Counted from the first letter of the stretch, positions 9,287-19,235 are shown. The stretch is DNA of 63,553 bases from Streptomyces sp. CT34 (GCF_000805335.1 NZ_KN708638.1:1529232-1592784); one strand, 5' to 3'. A program made the numbers and translations. The notes: generated from the letters alone by a model not told the origin.

Positions 9287-9522
9287 GCGTACCCCTCGCC
9301 CATTGGTAGTGCTCCTTCGAACCGCTCGTGCGACCCGCTCGACCGGTGCGCACCGACGCCCCGATAGCTAGAACGAGCGAGCGCGCCTCCCGGCACGTCC
9401 GCCCTCAAGTGCTTCATTTTCGTCCAAAACCACGGCATTTTCCGGATATTGGCGTACGAAGCCGAACGCGGAACGGCGGCGCAACGATCCGCCAGCCTAC
9501 CTCGCGCGGGTGGGCTTCCAGG

Positions 9523-10743
9523 TCACGGGTGAGGAACGCGATACCCGCTCAGCAAAAACACCACAGAGCGTTCACGTTCGACCCAAACGGAGGTGTCCAG
9601 TTCTACTGACTGCAGGAGGGCGCACTCGACTTCGTACCCGCCGTCGGCGAGCGCCCGGCCGAGCGCCTCGGCCTCGTCGCGGGTCGCGGCGTGGGTGACG
9701 ATCCGTTCGGGACGACGGGCCGCGCAGGCGGTGACCACGTCCACTCCCCCGGCGCCGATACGCACCACGTCCGGCTCCGGCAGGTCTTCCAGGATCTGCG
9801 GCGCGCGGCCGTGGACGACCTGGAGTTGGACGCCGAGCCGGCGGGCGATGGCGGCGGCGCGCCCGCAGGCGTCCGGGTCGGCGTCGACCGCGATGACGGC
9901 GGCGCCGAACCGCGCGGCCTCCGCGGCGGCGGCGCCGCTTCCGGAGCCGATGTCCCAGACCAGGTCGCCCACCCGCGGCCCGAGGCGGGCGAGTTGGGCG
10001 GTGCGCAGCTGGACGGACTCGCCCTCGCCGAGCGCCCCGCCGTACGCGCGGTCCGGAAGTCCCCAGCCGCGCGGCCCGGTCGGATGGCCCACCTCGTGCG
10101 CGGCGATCCAGCCGGTGCCCTGGGCGGCGGCGCCGGCGGGCGATCCGCCGACGACGATGACGACATTGGGGTCGCGCCATACGTGGTCGGCGGCCTTGTC
10201 GGATGTGAGGACCGTCACCCGTTCCCGTTCGGTGCCCAGGTCCTCGCAGATGACGAAGGTGCGGTGGACGCCGCCCAGCAGCAGGGCGAGTTCGGCGGGG
10301 CCGGCGCCGGGCGAGGTGAGCACCGCGACCTTGGGGTGGGCGCGGCAGACGTTGACCGCGCGGCGCAGGTCACGGCTGTGGGCGACGACGATCTGGGCGT
10401 CGTCCCAGGGCATGCCAGCCCGGGCGAAGGCGGCGGCGACGGAGGAGACGGCCGGTACCACCTCGACCTCCAGGCCGTATTCGGGGGCGCGCAGGGTGCG
10501 TACCACACCGAAGAAGCCGGGGTCGCCGTCGGCGAGTACCACGGCGGTGCCGCGGTGCTGGGCGATGCGGCGGGCGGCCAGGGTGACGCTGCCGAGGCGG
10601 ATCCGCTCGGCGGCGGGCGGGACTTCGGGGAGCGCGAGATGGTGCGCGGCTCCGGCCACCAGCGTCGCGGCGCCAAGGGCTGAACGGGCGGCGGCGGTCA
10701 GCGGGGAGCCGTCCCATCCAATCACCGTGACCCGGTCGGCCAT
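9523..10743 (-). CDS. cobL: Precorrin-6Y C5,15-methyltransferase (decarboxylating), CbiE-CbiT fusion
   Basis: 406 aa, two domains. The N-terminal tetrapyrrole methylase (CbiE-like, residues about 1-205) contains GDPGFFGVVRTL and VVPAVSSVAAAFARAG. The C-terminal CbiT-like Rossmann methyltransferase (about 215-400) contains the SAM motif VWDIGSGSGAAAAEAARFG. It methylates C5 and C15 of precorrin-6Y with decarboxylation in the aerobic cobalamin pathway. The ATG at 10743 has AGGAG 10 nt upstream. It fits with cobA and the bluB-cobT fusion next door, although other cob genes are not in the window. Confidence 0.93.
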   Translation of the reverse strand: MADRVTVIGWDGSPLTAAARSALGAATLVAGAAHHLALPEVPPAAERIRLGSVTLAARRIAQHRGTAVVLADGDPGFFGVVRTLRAPEYGLEVEVVPAVSSVAAAFARAGMPWDDAQIVVAHSRDLRRAVNVCRAHPKVAVLTSPGAGPAELALLLGGVHRTFVICEDLGTERERVTVLTSDKAADHVWRDPNVVIVVGGSPAGAAAQGTGWIAAHEVGHPTGPRGWGLPDRAYGGALGEGESVQLRTAQLARLGPRVGDLVWDIGSGSGAAAAEAARFGAAVIAVDADPDACGRAAAIARRLGVQLQVVHGRAPQILEDLPEPDVVRIGAGGVDVVTACAARRPERIVTHAATRDEAEALGRALADGGYEVECALLQSVELDTSVWVERERSVVFLLSGYRVPHP

Positions 10744-10819
10744 GCTCGTCAGTCTCCTGGGGCTGGTGGGGTGCGCGGGCGGGCGGCCGCCTGCCGGTGG
10801 TCGTGCGACGGGCGCTGAA

Positions 10820-10858
10820 GGTGCTGGTCGGTGCGGTTCGGTGCTGGTCGGCGCGGTG
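10820..10858. repeat. 20-bp tandem duplication upstream of cobL
   Basis: GGTGCTGGTCGG(T/C)GCGGT is repeated with a 20-bp period (10820 and 10840) in the gap between cobL and the GNAT gene. It looks like a recent slippage duplication. Confidence 0.6.
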
Positions 10859-10920
10859 CGCGCGGATGTTCCGGCAGGCCGAGGGTACCCCGATGGGCGG
10901 GGACCGGAGGGGGTGCGGGG

Positions 10921-11556
10921 TCAGTTCCACTCGGGGTAGGCGAAGCCGTTCGCGTCGGCCATTCTGCCGGGGAGGCCGTCGAGGTCCTCGGGCAGCAGGC
11001 TCCATACGATCAGGTCCGTACGGATGTCCGTCCAGCCGCCGTCTTCCGTGCGGCTGCGGGCTATCCAGGCGTTGCGCAGCACGCCCTCGCTGATGCAGCC
11101 GATCTTCTGGGCCACCTGCTGGGCGGCGGTGTTGTCGGCGGCGGTGCGCAGCTCGATGCGTTCGAATCTCAGGTCCCGGAAGAGCCACTGCGCGACGGCG
11201 AGCACGGATTCCGAGGCGTAGCCCTCGCCGCGCGCCCAAGGGGCGGTCACGTAGCGGATCTCGGTGCTGCGGAGGCGCCAGTCGGTGTGGTCGAGGACGA
11301 TGGAGCCGACCAGGCGCTGGGTGAGGAACTCGGTGACGGCCAGGGCGATGCCGCGGCCCCCGGTGCGGACGGCGGCGGCCCCGCCGGTGGCCCAGGAGCG
11401 GGCGTCGGCGAGGGTGTACGGGTGCGGCAGCGCGGTCCAGGCGGTGACCAGCTCGTCGGAGATCATCTCGGCGAGGGCGGGGACGTCGGCCTCTTCGAAG
11501 GGGCGCAGCACCAACCGGTCCGTGCTGAGGGAGATGTCCGGAAAGGTGGATGTCAT
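10921..11556 (-). CDS. RimJ/RimL-like GNAT N-acetyltransferase
   Basis: 211 aa from the ATG at 11556 (MTSTFPDISL), chosen because TTGGAG lies 7 nt upstream; the frame is open further upstream. GNAT features: TDRLVLRPFEEADV at the N-terminus, the acetyl-CoA loop region APWARGEGYASESV (compare Q/R-x-x-G-x-G/A), then NTAAQQVAQKIGCISEGVLRN with the typical Asn and helix of the RimJ group. The C-terminal tail beyond WSLLPEDLDG is longer than usual. The substrate is unknown; members of this group acetylate protein N-termini or small amines. Confidence 0.85.
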   Translation of the reverse strand: MTSTFPDISLSTDRLVLRPFEEADVPALAEMISDELVTAWTALPHPYTLADARSWATGGAAAVRTGGRGIALAVTEFLTQRLVGSIVLDHTDWRLRSTEIRYVTAPWARGEGYASESVLAVAQWLFRDLRFERIELRTAADNTAAQQVAQKIGCISEGVLRNAWIARSRTEDGGWTDIRTDLIVWSLLPEDLDGLPGRMADANGFAYPEWN

Positions 11557-12097
11557 GCCGATGCTCCAACGCCGTTGACTGGGGTGTTCCGGGACGTCAC
11601 GGGCTGTTTTCTCCGTGAGGTCGCGGGCCGTCCTGACCGTCTTGAATGCACCAGCATGCAGCATCCGCCCACGGGCGTGCCACGCGCCCGGGCCGGTGGC
11701 CGCATCGGCGGCCGTCCCTGTCCGCCGCCCCTGGCCGGTTCCGCAACTGACCGCGTGCTCCGGTGCCGTGGCTGCTCCTGACGGCTGCTCTGGCCGCCTT
11801 CCGGCCGCGTATGCGGGCGGCTGTCGCTGCCGGCTCCGATGCCCTGCTCGCCTCGCTCACGCTGATCGGCCTGCTCGCCCGCCCCCCGCCCCCCACACCT
11901 CCCCACCACACCCGCCCACCCCCCGAAGGGGGGTGGGCGGCGGGGAAAAACAACAAGAGGTACGGGTGGGCGGCGGGGAACAGAGGACAGCGCCCCCACC
12001 CACGTCGCCATGGCCATACACGGACAACACCTCTGTCCACATGGCCAACGCCCCTGCCTACGTGGACAGCGCCCCCGCGCCCCGCCCCCTCGCCCCC
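11557..12097. other. 540-bp region downstream of metQ, repeat-rich
   Basis: No supported gene. It lies between metQ (ending here) and the start of the GNAT gene, both on the minus strand, so it must hold the met-operon terminator and the GNAT promoter. A strong hairpin is at 11912-11940. The motif GGACAGCGCCCCC occurs at 11985-11997 and again at 12064-12076, with decayed versions (GGACAACACC, GGCCAACGCCCC) in between, suggesting an old tandem array. Confidence 0.4.
11912..11940 (-). terminator. Strong hairpin, probable metNIQ terminator
   Basis: Perfect 13-bp stem CCGCCCACCCCCC / GGGGGGTGGGCGG with a 3-nt GAA loop, about 160 bp past the metQ stop. No T tract. Confidence 0.6.
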
Positions 12098-12955
12098 TCA
12101 GCTCTTGACCGGGCCGAAGGCCGGGATGACCGAGCCGTCCTTGTACTTGTCCTCGATGAACTTCTTGACCTCGTCGGAGTTCAGGAGCTTGGCGAGCTTC
12201 TTGATCCGCGGGTCGTTCTCGTTGCCCTTCTTGACGGCCAGGAAGTTGGCGTAGGGGTTGTCCTTCGCCTTCTCCAGGGCCAGGGCGTCGGTGGACGGCT
12301 TGAGGTGCGCCCCGACGGCGAAGTTCCCGTTGATGACGGCGGCGTCGACGTCGTCGATGCGCGGCGCGGTCTGCGCCGCCTCCAGCTCGGTGATCTTGAT
12401 GCCCTTGGTGTCCTTGACATCCGTCAACTTGGCGTCGGAGCCGGCGCCGGGCTTGAGGGTGATCACACCGTTGTCGGCGAGCAGCTTGAGCGCGCGGCCC
12501 TCGTTGGAGGGGTCGTTGGGAACCGAGACGGTGGAGCCGGCCTTCAGGTCGGAGAGCTTGTGGATCTTCTTGGAGTAGACGCCCAGCGGCTCGATCTCGA
12601 CGTTCACGACCGGGACGATGTGGGTGCCGTTCTCCTTGTTGAAGGTGTCCAGGAACGGCTTGTGCTGGAAGAAGTTGGCGTCGACCTGGCCGTCGTCGGT
12701 GACCTTGTTGGGGATCTTGTAGTCGTTGAACGGCTTGACGACGAGCTTGAGGCCCACCTGCGGCGCCAGCTTGTCCTTGACGTAGTCGAGGATCGTGGCG
12801 TGCGGGGTGGGGCTGGCCGCGACGACCAGAGGCGCGTTCTTGTCGCTCTTGTCGCTGCTCGCGGTGGCGTCGGACGGAGCGCTGCAGGCGCTCGCGCCGA
12901 GGGCGACCGCGGAGGCGGCGGCTATGGCCACGGTGATCTTGATGGTGTTACGCAC
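12098..12955 (-). CDS. metQ: Methionine-binding lipoprotein MetQ (NlpA family)
   Basis: 285 aa from the GTG at 12955 (VRNTIKITVAIAAASA), preferred over an ATG 8 codons upstream because AAAGAGG sits 8 nt before it. Lipoprotein signal peptide with lipobox ASAC (Cys24). The mature protein is a typical NlpA substrate-binding domain (VVAASPTPHATILDYVKD, DANFFQHKPFLDTFN, VPNDPSNEGRALKLL). It binds D/L-methionine at the outer face of the membrane and delivers it to MetNI. Third gene of metN-metI-metQ, about 109 bp after metI. Confidence 0.92.
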   Translation of the reverse strand: MRNTIKITVAIAAASAVALGASACSAPSDATASSDKSDKNAPLVVAASPTPHATILDYVKDKLAPQVGLKLVVKPFNDYKIPNKVTDDGQVDANFFQHKPFLDTFNKENGTHIVPVVNVEIEPLGVYSKKIHKLSDLKAGSTVSVPNDPSNEGRALKLLADNGVITLKPGAGSDAKLTDVKDTKGIKITELEAAQTAPRIDDVDAAVINGNFAVGAHLKPSTDALALEKAKDNPYANFLAVKKGNENDPRIKKLAKLLNSDEVKKFIEDKYKDGSVIPAFGPVKS

Positions 12956-13064
12956 GAAGAGTGCCTCTTTCTTGTGCACACGGGGTTTCCGTGTGGTCCA
13001 CGCCCGGCAAAGGGTCCGGGCTTCGGGGGTGCGGGTGACGCGGGTGGTCCGGGGGGTTCGGGGA

Positions 13065-13795
13065 TCAGGCGGCCTCGGTGGCGGGCGCCGGCTCCTCGGC
13101 GCGGACGCGGCGCAGACCGACGCGTACGGTCGCGGCGCGGCCGCCGCGGCGGGCCCGCCGGCGGACGATCAGGTCGCCGATCAGCTGGACGAGGGTGACG
13201 AGGACGACCAGCTCCACCACGGTGGTGATCATCAGCGAGGTCTCGTACTGCTGGTAGCCGTAGGTGTAGGCGAGGTTGCCCAGGCCGCCGCCGCCGACCG
13301 CGCCGGCGATCGCCGAGTAGCCGACCAGTGTGATGACGGTGGTGGTGACGGCCGCGACCAGGGCGGGCAGCGCCTGCGGAAGCAGCACCTTGAAGACGAC
13401 GGTCCAGGTGCCGCCGCCCATCGCCTGCGCGGCCTCGACCAGGCCGTGGTCGACCTCGCGCAGGGCGGCCTCCACGAGGCGGGCGAAGAAGGGGATGGCG
13501 GCGATGGTCAGCGGGACGACCGCGCCGGTCGGGCCGATGGAGACGCCGACGACGAGCCGGGTGAACGGGATCAGCACCACGATCAGGATCAGGAACGGGA
13601 AGGACCGTCCGGTGTTCACGAGCGTGCCGAGGGCCTTGAACACCACGAAGTTCTGCAGCATGGCCCCGCGGCCGGTCAGATGCAGCAGGATGCCGACGGG
13701 TATGCCGATGAGCACCGCGTAGAACGTCGACCACCACACCATGAAAAGCGTGTCGAGGGTGTTGTCGTACAGCAGCGGCTGCATGTCGTTCCAGC

Positions 13796-13799
<4 letters not shown>
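13065..13799 (-). CDS. metI: Methionine ABC transporter permease MetI
   Basis: 244 aa integral membrane protein with about five TM helices. The cytoplasmic coupling motif EAAQAMGGGTWTVVFKVLLP is the EAA loop of binding-protein-dependent permeases. The GTG start at 13797-13799 overlaps the TGA of metN (GTGA), indicating translational coupling. The cytosolic C-terminus is an Arg-rich tail. It forms the channel of the MetNIQ methionine importer. Confidence 0.92.
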
Positions 13800-14857
<1,058 letters not shown>

Positions 14858-15069
14858 AGGGAATTCCGTCACTGTCGAGTGCTCGGCGGCTCGCCCGCCG
14901 GGCACGGGGCATTCTTGCGAGTGCGGCAGAGGGGAACGCGGAGCGGCGGCGGGCGCGGGGCCCGGCTCCGGGTTCCGGTGACGCGGGGCGGCCGGTGGCG
15001 TCCGTGGGGTGACGTACGGCGCATGGCAGCAAGGTCTCGCTTCGGGGCGCGAGGCTCAGGCGGGGGCCC

Positions 15070-15156
15070 TCAGCGGTCACACATTCGACACAGGCAACGA
15101 GCACCGGGCGCGGTGGGCGCCTCGGTCGCAGGGGTGCGGTGGCTCGTCGTGGTCAT
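15070..15156 (-). CDS. Leader peptide of metNIQ ending CLCRMCDR (28 aa)
   Basis: A 28-codon ORF, MTTTSHRTPATEAPTA...CLCRMCDR, 212 nt upstream of metN on the same strand. Its last eight codons contain three Cys codons (TGC, TGT, TGT), one Met and a rare CGA Arg. On the minus strand a TTTACT -10 box (15164-15169) ends 7 nt before the ATG and a TTGAGC -35 box is at 15189-15194 (19-bp spacer), so the ORF would be leaderless. Downstream there are short hairpins (for example CTCGC/GCGAG around 15040). Leaderless Cys-codon ORFs acting as attenuators are established in mycobacteria; here the role is inferred. Confidence 0.6.
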   Translation of the reverse strand: MTTTSHRTPATEAPTAPGARCLCRMCDR

Positions 15157-15478
15157 GGCGGCCAGTAAACCAGACAGCGGTGCGAGCCGCTCAAGCCTGT
15201 CCGTATACCGGACGCCGGTGACCGCACGATGGATGGCGCCGGGCTCCGCGCCGCCGCTCCCGGCCCGGCGCCGATGGCCTGCGCGGACGGCGCGCGCGGC
15301 CCCCGGGCGGCGGCGGCCGGCCCCCGCCCGGCCGCGGGGCACGCTGTGGCCAACGCCACGGCCGCCGCGCCGGCGGGTGCCGCGGCGGGGTCGGGCGCGG
15401 CCGGCCACCCGCCGCCGATTAGCATCGGCCCATGCCCCGCAAACCCATGGCGCGCGAGCGCGTCGCCCGGAGGCCCCG

Positions 15479-15847
15479 GTGATCGACGCGCTGACGATCG
15501 CGGTCGGCCTGACCGCTCTCGCCCTGGCCGTCTGGTGCGGCTTCGCGGCCTACCGCGACCAGCCCACCAAGGACTGGCACTTCATCGGCATGGCCGTCGT
15601 GTCGCTGCTCTGCATCGTCCAACTGGTCATCGCCTTCGTGCAGTTGGCGCGCGGGCAGTCGCCGCACAAGGGCACCGCGCTGTTCGTGGCGTATCTGCTC
15701 GGGGCCGCCGCCTGCGTACCGGCGACCGGGTTCATGTCGCTCTCGGAGCGCACCCGGTGGGGTTCGGCCACCGTCGCGGCGGGCGCCGTGGTGCTGGCCG
15801 TACTGGAAGTGAGACTGTTCGACATCTGGGGAGGCGGCAGTGCCTGA
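15479..15847 (+). CDS. Small four-helix integral membrane protein
   Basis: 122 aa from a GTG with GGAGG 5 nt upstream. Four hydrophobic segments: residues about 3-22 (ALTIAVGLTALALAVWCGFA), 34-54, 64-82 and 94-112, with little outside the membrane. No family is recognised. The next gene, also a small membrane protein, starts within its last codons, so the two are translationally coupled and likely act together. Confidence 0.8.
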   Translation: MIDALTIAVGLTALALAVWCGFAAYRDQPTKDWHFIGMAVVSLLCIVQLVIAFVQLARGQSPHKGTALFVAYLLGAAACVPATGFMSLSERTRWGSATVAAGAVVLAVLEVRLFDIWGGGSA

Positions 15848-16310
15848 GGCAGTGCCCGAGACCACCGCGAGCGCCGCGGCACAGCACGCCAAGGGCGCGG
15901 GCCCGGCCGGGAGGCGGTCGCTCGGCACCGGCCCGGGGCGGCTGCTGGTCACGGTCTACGGGATCTTCACGGTGGCCGCCGCGTCCCGCTCGCTCTACCA
16001 GCTGATCGCCCAGTTCGACCGGGCCCCGCTGGCGTACGGCCTCTCGGCGGTCTCCGCGGTCGTGTACGGGTTCATCACGTTCTCGCTGGTGCGGGGCGGC
16101 GAGGGCGCCCGCAGGGCGGCGATCGCCTGCTGCGGGCTGGAGCTGCTGGGGGTGTTCGGCATCGGCACCTGGACGCTGGTCGACTCGGCCGCGTTCCCGG
16201 ACGCCACGGTCTGGTCGGACTACGGGATGGGCTACCTCTTCATCCCGGTCATCCTGCCGGTCACCGGTCTGATCTGGCTGCGCCGGGCCCGCGCGGGCGC
16301 GGCGGCGTAG
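15840..16310 (+). CDS. Small integral membrane protein, coupled to the preceding one
   Basis: 156 aa. The GTG start lies inside the end of the upstream gene (8-nt overlap), with GGAGG 5 nt before it. A polar Ala-rich N-terminus of about 35 residues is followed by four TM segments (VTVYGIFTVAAASRSLYQL, YGLSAVSAVVYGFITFSLV, IACCGLELLGVFGIGTWTL, YLFIPVILPVTGLIWLRRA) and a short cationic tail. No known family. It pairs with the upstream membrane protein. Confidence 0.82.
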   Translation: MPEAVPETTASAAAQHAKGAGPAGRRSLGTGPGRLLVTVYGIFTVAAASRSLYQLIAQFDRAPLAYGLSAVSAVVYGFITFSLVRGGEGARRAAIACCGLELLGVFGIGTWTLVDSAAFPDATVWSDYGMGYLFIPVILPVTGLIWLRRARAGAAA

Positions 16311-16335
16311 CCGGGGCGGCAGCCGCGTCAGAGGT

Positions 16336-16362
16336 ACGGGCCCGCCACCGACGCGGGCCCGT
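16336..16362. terminator. Bidirectional hairpin terminator
   Basis: Perfect 10-bp stem ACGGGCCCGC / GCGGGCCCGT with loop CACCGAC, between the convergent membrane-protein gene and GNAT gene. Confidence 0.7.
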
Positions 16363-16371
16363 CCCGGCGTC

Positions 16372-16857
16372 CTACGCTCCGGTGAGCTGCTTCTCCAGCG
16401 TGACCACGCTCAGCCGGGTGGTGAGCTGCTCGGTGCCCACCGGCGCGTAGCCGTGGCTGCGGTAGAGGCGGAGACTGCCCTCGCTGCGGTGGCCGGTGAA
16501 GAGGCGGTAGCGCTTGGCGGACCGCTCGGCGGCGAGCCGTTCCTCGACGGCGGCCAGCAGCCGGCCGCCGAGGCCGTGCCGCTGGAGGCGCGGGTGCACG
16601 ATCAGTTTGGCGATCTTCGCGGTGCCGTCGGGGTCGACCGTGCCGCGGACCGATCCGACCACCTCCTGACCGAGTCGGGCCACCATCACGCAGCCCTCGC
16701 CGAGTTCGGCACGCAGGGCGTGCAGCGTCTGGGTCAGCGGCTCGATGGCGTAGTCGTCGTAGAGCGCGGCCTCCGTCTGGTAGCAGAGGTACTGGAGTTT
16801 GAGGATCTGTTCGGCGTCGTCGTCGGTCGCCGCAGAGATGGTCACGCTCGTGCCCAT
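16372..16857 (-). CDS. GNAT-family N-acetyltransferase
   Basis: 161 aa from the ATG at 16857 (MGTSVTISAATDDD), which has GGGGAGG 9 nt upstream. Classical GNAT core: VVGSVRGTVDPDGTAKIAKLIVHPRLQRHGLGGRLL, with the acetyl-CoA signature RLQRHGLGGRLL (Q/R-x-x-G-x-G/A), and a C-terminal RLYRSHGYAPVG strand. About the usual length for the family. The acceptor cannot be predicted. Stand-alone and convergent with the membrane-protein pair. Confidence 0.87.
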   Translation of the reverse strand: MGTSVTISAATDDDAEQILKLQYLCYQTEAALYDDYAIEPLTQTLHALRAELGEGCVMVARLGQEVVGSVRGTVDPDGTAKIAKLIVHPRLQRHGLGGRLLAAVEERLAAERSAKRYRLFTGHRSEGSLRLYRSHGYAPVGTEQLTTRLSVVTLEKQLTGA

Positions 16858-17061
16858 GCGCGTTTGCCTCCCCTTTTCGGTTCGCTGCTCGCTTCCGGAG
16901 TCCCCGCAAAACAGGCGCGGCAATCTCCGGCGCGAGCATTCTGCGCAGGCAATCGGGACAAGCGGAACGGACCGGCGCCAAGCTCCCCTGTGACATTCCC
17001 AACTCAGATGAGTGCGGAGGCGGATGGGGCGGCACGGCGCCGGTCCGGGACGCGCGGGCGG

Positions 17062-18240
17062 TCAGTGCCGGCGGAACTCCTCGGCGGCCAGCACCGCGGT
17101 GTCCGGGTCGTCGGAGAACAGACCGTCGATACCGGTCGCGTAGAGCGCCTTGAAGTACGCGAGCGAGTTGCCGTAGTCGCCGGGGTTCCTGCCGACCCGG
17201 AAGTCCAGCGGCAGGAAGCTGTTCTCGTTCCGCACGGTGTACGGGGTGAGGAACAGTCCGGCGGCGTGCGCGTCGCGGACGAGGGTGGTGGGCTTGCCGA
17301 GCTTGCCCTTGTCGTCCTGCGCGATGATCTGCGGCAGCCAGGGGCCGATGCCCTGGGCGAAGCCGGCGATCCACTTGAGCCCCTCGGGCTTGAGGAGGTC
17401 GGCGGTGGTGCGCGGATCGCCGGACGCGACGAAGTCCGCGGGCCGGACGGACGGTTCGTCGAGCAGGACGACCTTCGGGCACTTCACGCCCAGTTCGCTG
17501 AGCCGCCGGAGACTGCTGGGCTCGAAGGACTGCAGGAGGTTCGGGGCGTGCGCGGTGTGCCGGCCGTACCGGCGCAACAGCTTGGCGAGCGGCTCCTCGA
17601 TGCCCAGGCCCAACGTGCGGAAGTAGGTGGGGTGCTTGGTCTCGGGGTAGATCCACACGGGGCGGCCACGGCGGCGCCCCTCGCGCTCGGCCCACTGAAG
17701 GACCTCTTCGAAGGTGGGTATCTCCCAGTGGCCGTTGTAGAGGGTGTTGTGCTGGCGGACGTCGGGGATGCGCTCCTTGGCGCGCAGGGTCTTCAGCTCG
17801 GCGAGCGTGAAGTCCTCGGTGAACCAGCCGGTGATCTTCTTGCCCTCGATGGTCTTGGTGGTCCTGCGGCCGGCGAACTCGCGGTGGTCGGCGACATCGG
17901 TGGTGGCGGAGATGTCGGGCTCGTGCCGGCAGACCAGGTGTCCGTCCTTGGTGGGGACGAGGTCACCGGCCTCGATGACGTCCGCGCCCATGTCGAGGGC
18001 GAGTTGGTAGGAGCCGAAGGTGTGCTCCGGGCGGTAGCCGCTGGCGCCGCGGTGGCCGATGACGAACGGGACGGGCAGCTTCGCGGGCCGCCCGGCGGGC
18101 GTCGGCCGGGACGGCCGACCGGCCGGATCCGCCGTAGTGGCCGCGGCGGCCGGGCCGGCGGCGGCGAACACCGCCGCTCCGGCGCCCAGCGCCGCGGCCC
18201 CCAGCACCGACCGCCGTCCTGGCTCCTGCCGCTTCTCCAT
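17062..18240 (-). CDS. Secreted glycerophosphodiester phosphodiesterase (GDPD/UgpQ type)
   Basis: 392 aa from the ATG at 18240, with GAGGAG 6 nt upstream. Twin-arginine signal (GRRSVLGAAALGAGAAVFAAA). The GDPD TIM barrel starts with the catalytic motif HRGASGYRPEHT. The metal-ligand/second-His motif reads EAGDLVPTKDGHLVCRHEP, where the common ExD ligand pair appears as EAGD; this alters spacing relative to the classic E-x-D and is worth checking. A GDPD C-terminus follows (GIDGLFSDDPDTA). It hydrolyses glycerophosphodiesters to glycerol-3-phosphate outside the cell. Divergent from plsC. Confidence 0.9.
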   Translation of the reverse strand: MEKRQEPGRRSVLGAAALGAGAAVFAAAGPAAAATTADPAGRPSRPTPAGRPAKLPVPFVIGHRGASGYRPEHTFGSYQLALDMGADVIEAGDLVPTKDGHLVCRHEPDISATTDVADHREFAGRRTTKTIEGKKITGWFTEDFTLAELKTLRAKERIPDVRQHNTLYNGHWEIPTFEEVLQWAEREGRRRGRPVWIYPETKHPTYFRTLGLGIEEPLAKLLRRYGRHTAHAPNLLQSFEPSSLRRLSELGVKCPKVVLLDEPSVRPADFVASGDPRTTADLLKPEGLKWIAGFAQGIGPWLPQIIAQDDKGKLGKPTTLVRDAHAAGLFLTPYTVRNENSFLPLDFRVGRNPGDYGNSLAYFKALYATGIDGLFSDDPDTAVLAAEEFRRH

Positions 18241-18310
18241 ACCGTGCTCCTCGCTGTGCGTCATGTTGCCGTCCGGCCGGTTTCCGGACTTTTCGCGGTT
18301 TTCCGGTGTA

Positions 18311-18338
18311 TCAAGAGGCATCCCGGGAGATGTCTTGA
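18311..18338. promoter_or_regulatory. Inverted repeat in the GDPD/plsC divergent promoter region
   Basis: TCAAGAGGCATC ... GATGTCTTGA: arms TCAAGA and TCTTGA with inner CATC/GATG around CCGGGA. It sits in the 313-bp gap between two divergent lipid-related genes and could be an operator. No regulator was assigned. Confidence 0.35.
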
Positions 18339-18553
18339 GCACGTCACCGGGGGCGTCGTCCGATCGTAAGCACGAACGGGTGACATCGGCGAGACGAGCG
18401 GAGATCCCGGAGGGACCATGGACCCAACCCGCGTCAACTCTGCGTATCGCCTTGGTGAACCCGATGTGCGAGCGGGGGTAACCCGCGAGTATGGTCCTGG
18501 GCGGCAGAGTTCTGCGGCCCCTTGACCTGTCCAGCCACGACCCGGAGGACCCG

Positions 18554-19222
18554 TTGTCCCGCATTGTGCTGAAGGCGATTCTCGGACTGATGATGCGTGT
18601 CCTGTTCCGCCCGAAGGTCGAGGGCATCGAGCGCATTCCGGAGACCGGCCCGGTGATCCTGGCCGGTAACCACGTCACCTTCATCGACTCGCTGTTCCTG
18701 AGCCTGGTGGTCAAGCGCCCGGTCTTCTTCATCGGCAAGGACGAGTACGTCACCGGCAAGGGCGTCAAGGGCCGCCTGATGGCCTGGTTCTTCACCACCG
18801 CCGGCATGATCCCGGTGGACCGCGACGGCGGGCACGGCGGGGTCGCGGCGCTGATGACCGGCCGCCGGGTCCTGGAGGAGGGGCACGCCTTCGGCATCTA
18901 CCCGGAGGGCACCCGCTCCCCCGACGGCCGGCTGTACCGCGGCCGTACCGGCATCGCCCGGCTCGCCCTGATGACCGGCGCCCCGGTCGTCCCGTTCGCC
19001 ATGATCGGTACGGACAAGGTGCAGCCCGGCGGCAAGGGCCGTCCGCACATCGCCCCGGTGACGGTGCGCTTCGGTGAGGCGCTGGACTTCTCGCGGTACG
19101 ACGGCATGGACCGCGACCGCTATGTGCTGCGGGCGGTCACCGACGAGGTGATGAGCGACGTCATGGAGCTGTCCGGCCAGGAGTACGTCGACATCTACGC
19201 CACCAAGGCCAGGGCCGCCTGA
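18554..19222 (+). CDS. plsC: 1-acyl-sn-glycerol-3-phosphate acyltransferase (PlsC family)
   Basis: 222 aa from a TTG start at 18554 (LSRIVLKAILGLMMRV). GGAGG at 18544-18548 lies exactly 5 nt before the TTG, while an ATG 21 codons upstream has no ribosome binding site and adds residues not typical of the family. Acyltransferase motifs are intact: NHVTFIDS (NHx4D, block I), GKDEYVTGKGVKGRLM, YPEGTRSPDGRLYRG (block III) and VVPFAMIGT (block IV). It acylates lysophosphatidic acid at the inner face of the membrane in phospholipid synthesis. Which of several Streptomyces paralogues it is cannot be determined. Confidence 0.92.
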   Translation: MSRIVLKAILGLMMRVLFRPKVEGIERIPETGPVILAGNHVTFIDSLFLSLVVKRPVFFIGKDEYVTGKGVKGRLMAWFFTTAGMIPVDRDGGHGGVAALMTGRRVLEEGHAFGIYPEGTRSPDGRLYRGRTGIARLALMTGAPVVPFAMIGTDKVQPGGKGRPHIAPVTVRFGEALDFSRYDGMDRDRYVLRAVTDEVMSDVMELSGQEYVDIYATKARAA

Positions 19223-19235
19223 CCTCTGCCGACGC

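Noticed and set aside
5087..9367. Long plus-strand open frame (about 1400 codons) opposite cobT
   Set aside because: Mirror of the cobT codon bias. The translation is Gly/Arg-rich with no motif, while the minus strand carries clear BluB and CobT domains.
14858..15069. SAM riboswitch (S-box, SAM-II or SAM-IV) upstream of metN
   Set aside because: No conserved core was recognised; the Cys-codon leader ORF explains the long 5' region better.
15432..15482. 16-codon ORF (MPRKPMARERVARRPR) ending in a GTGA overlap with the next gene
   Set aside because: No ribosome binding site, and the downstream gene has its own strong GGAGG; the overlap may be chance in GC-rich DNA.
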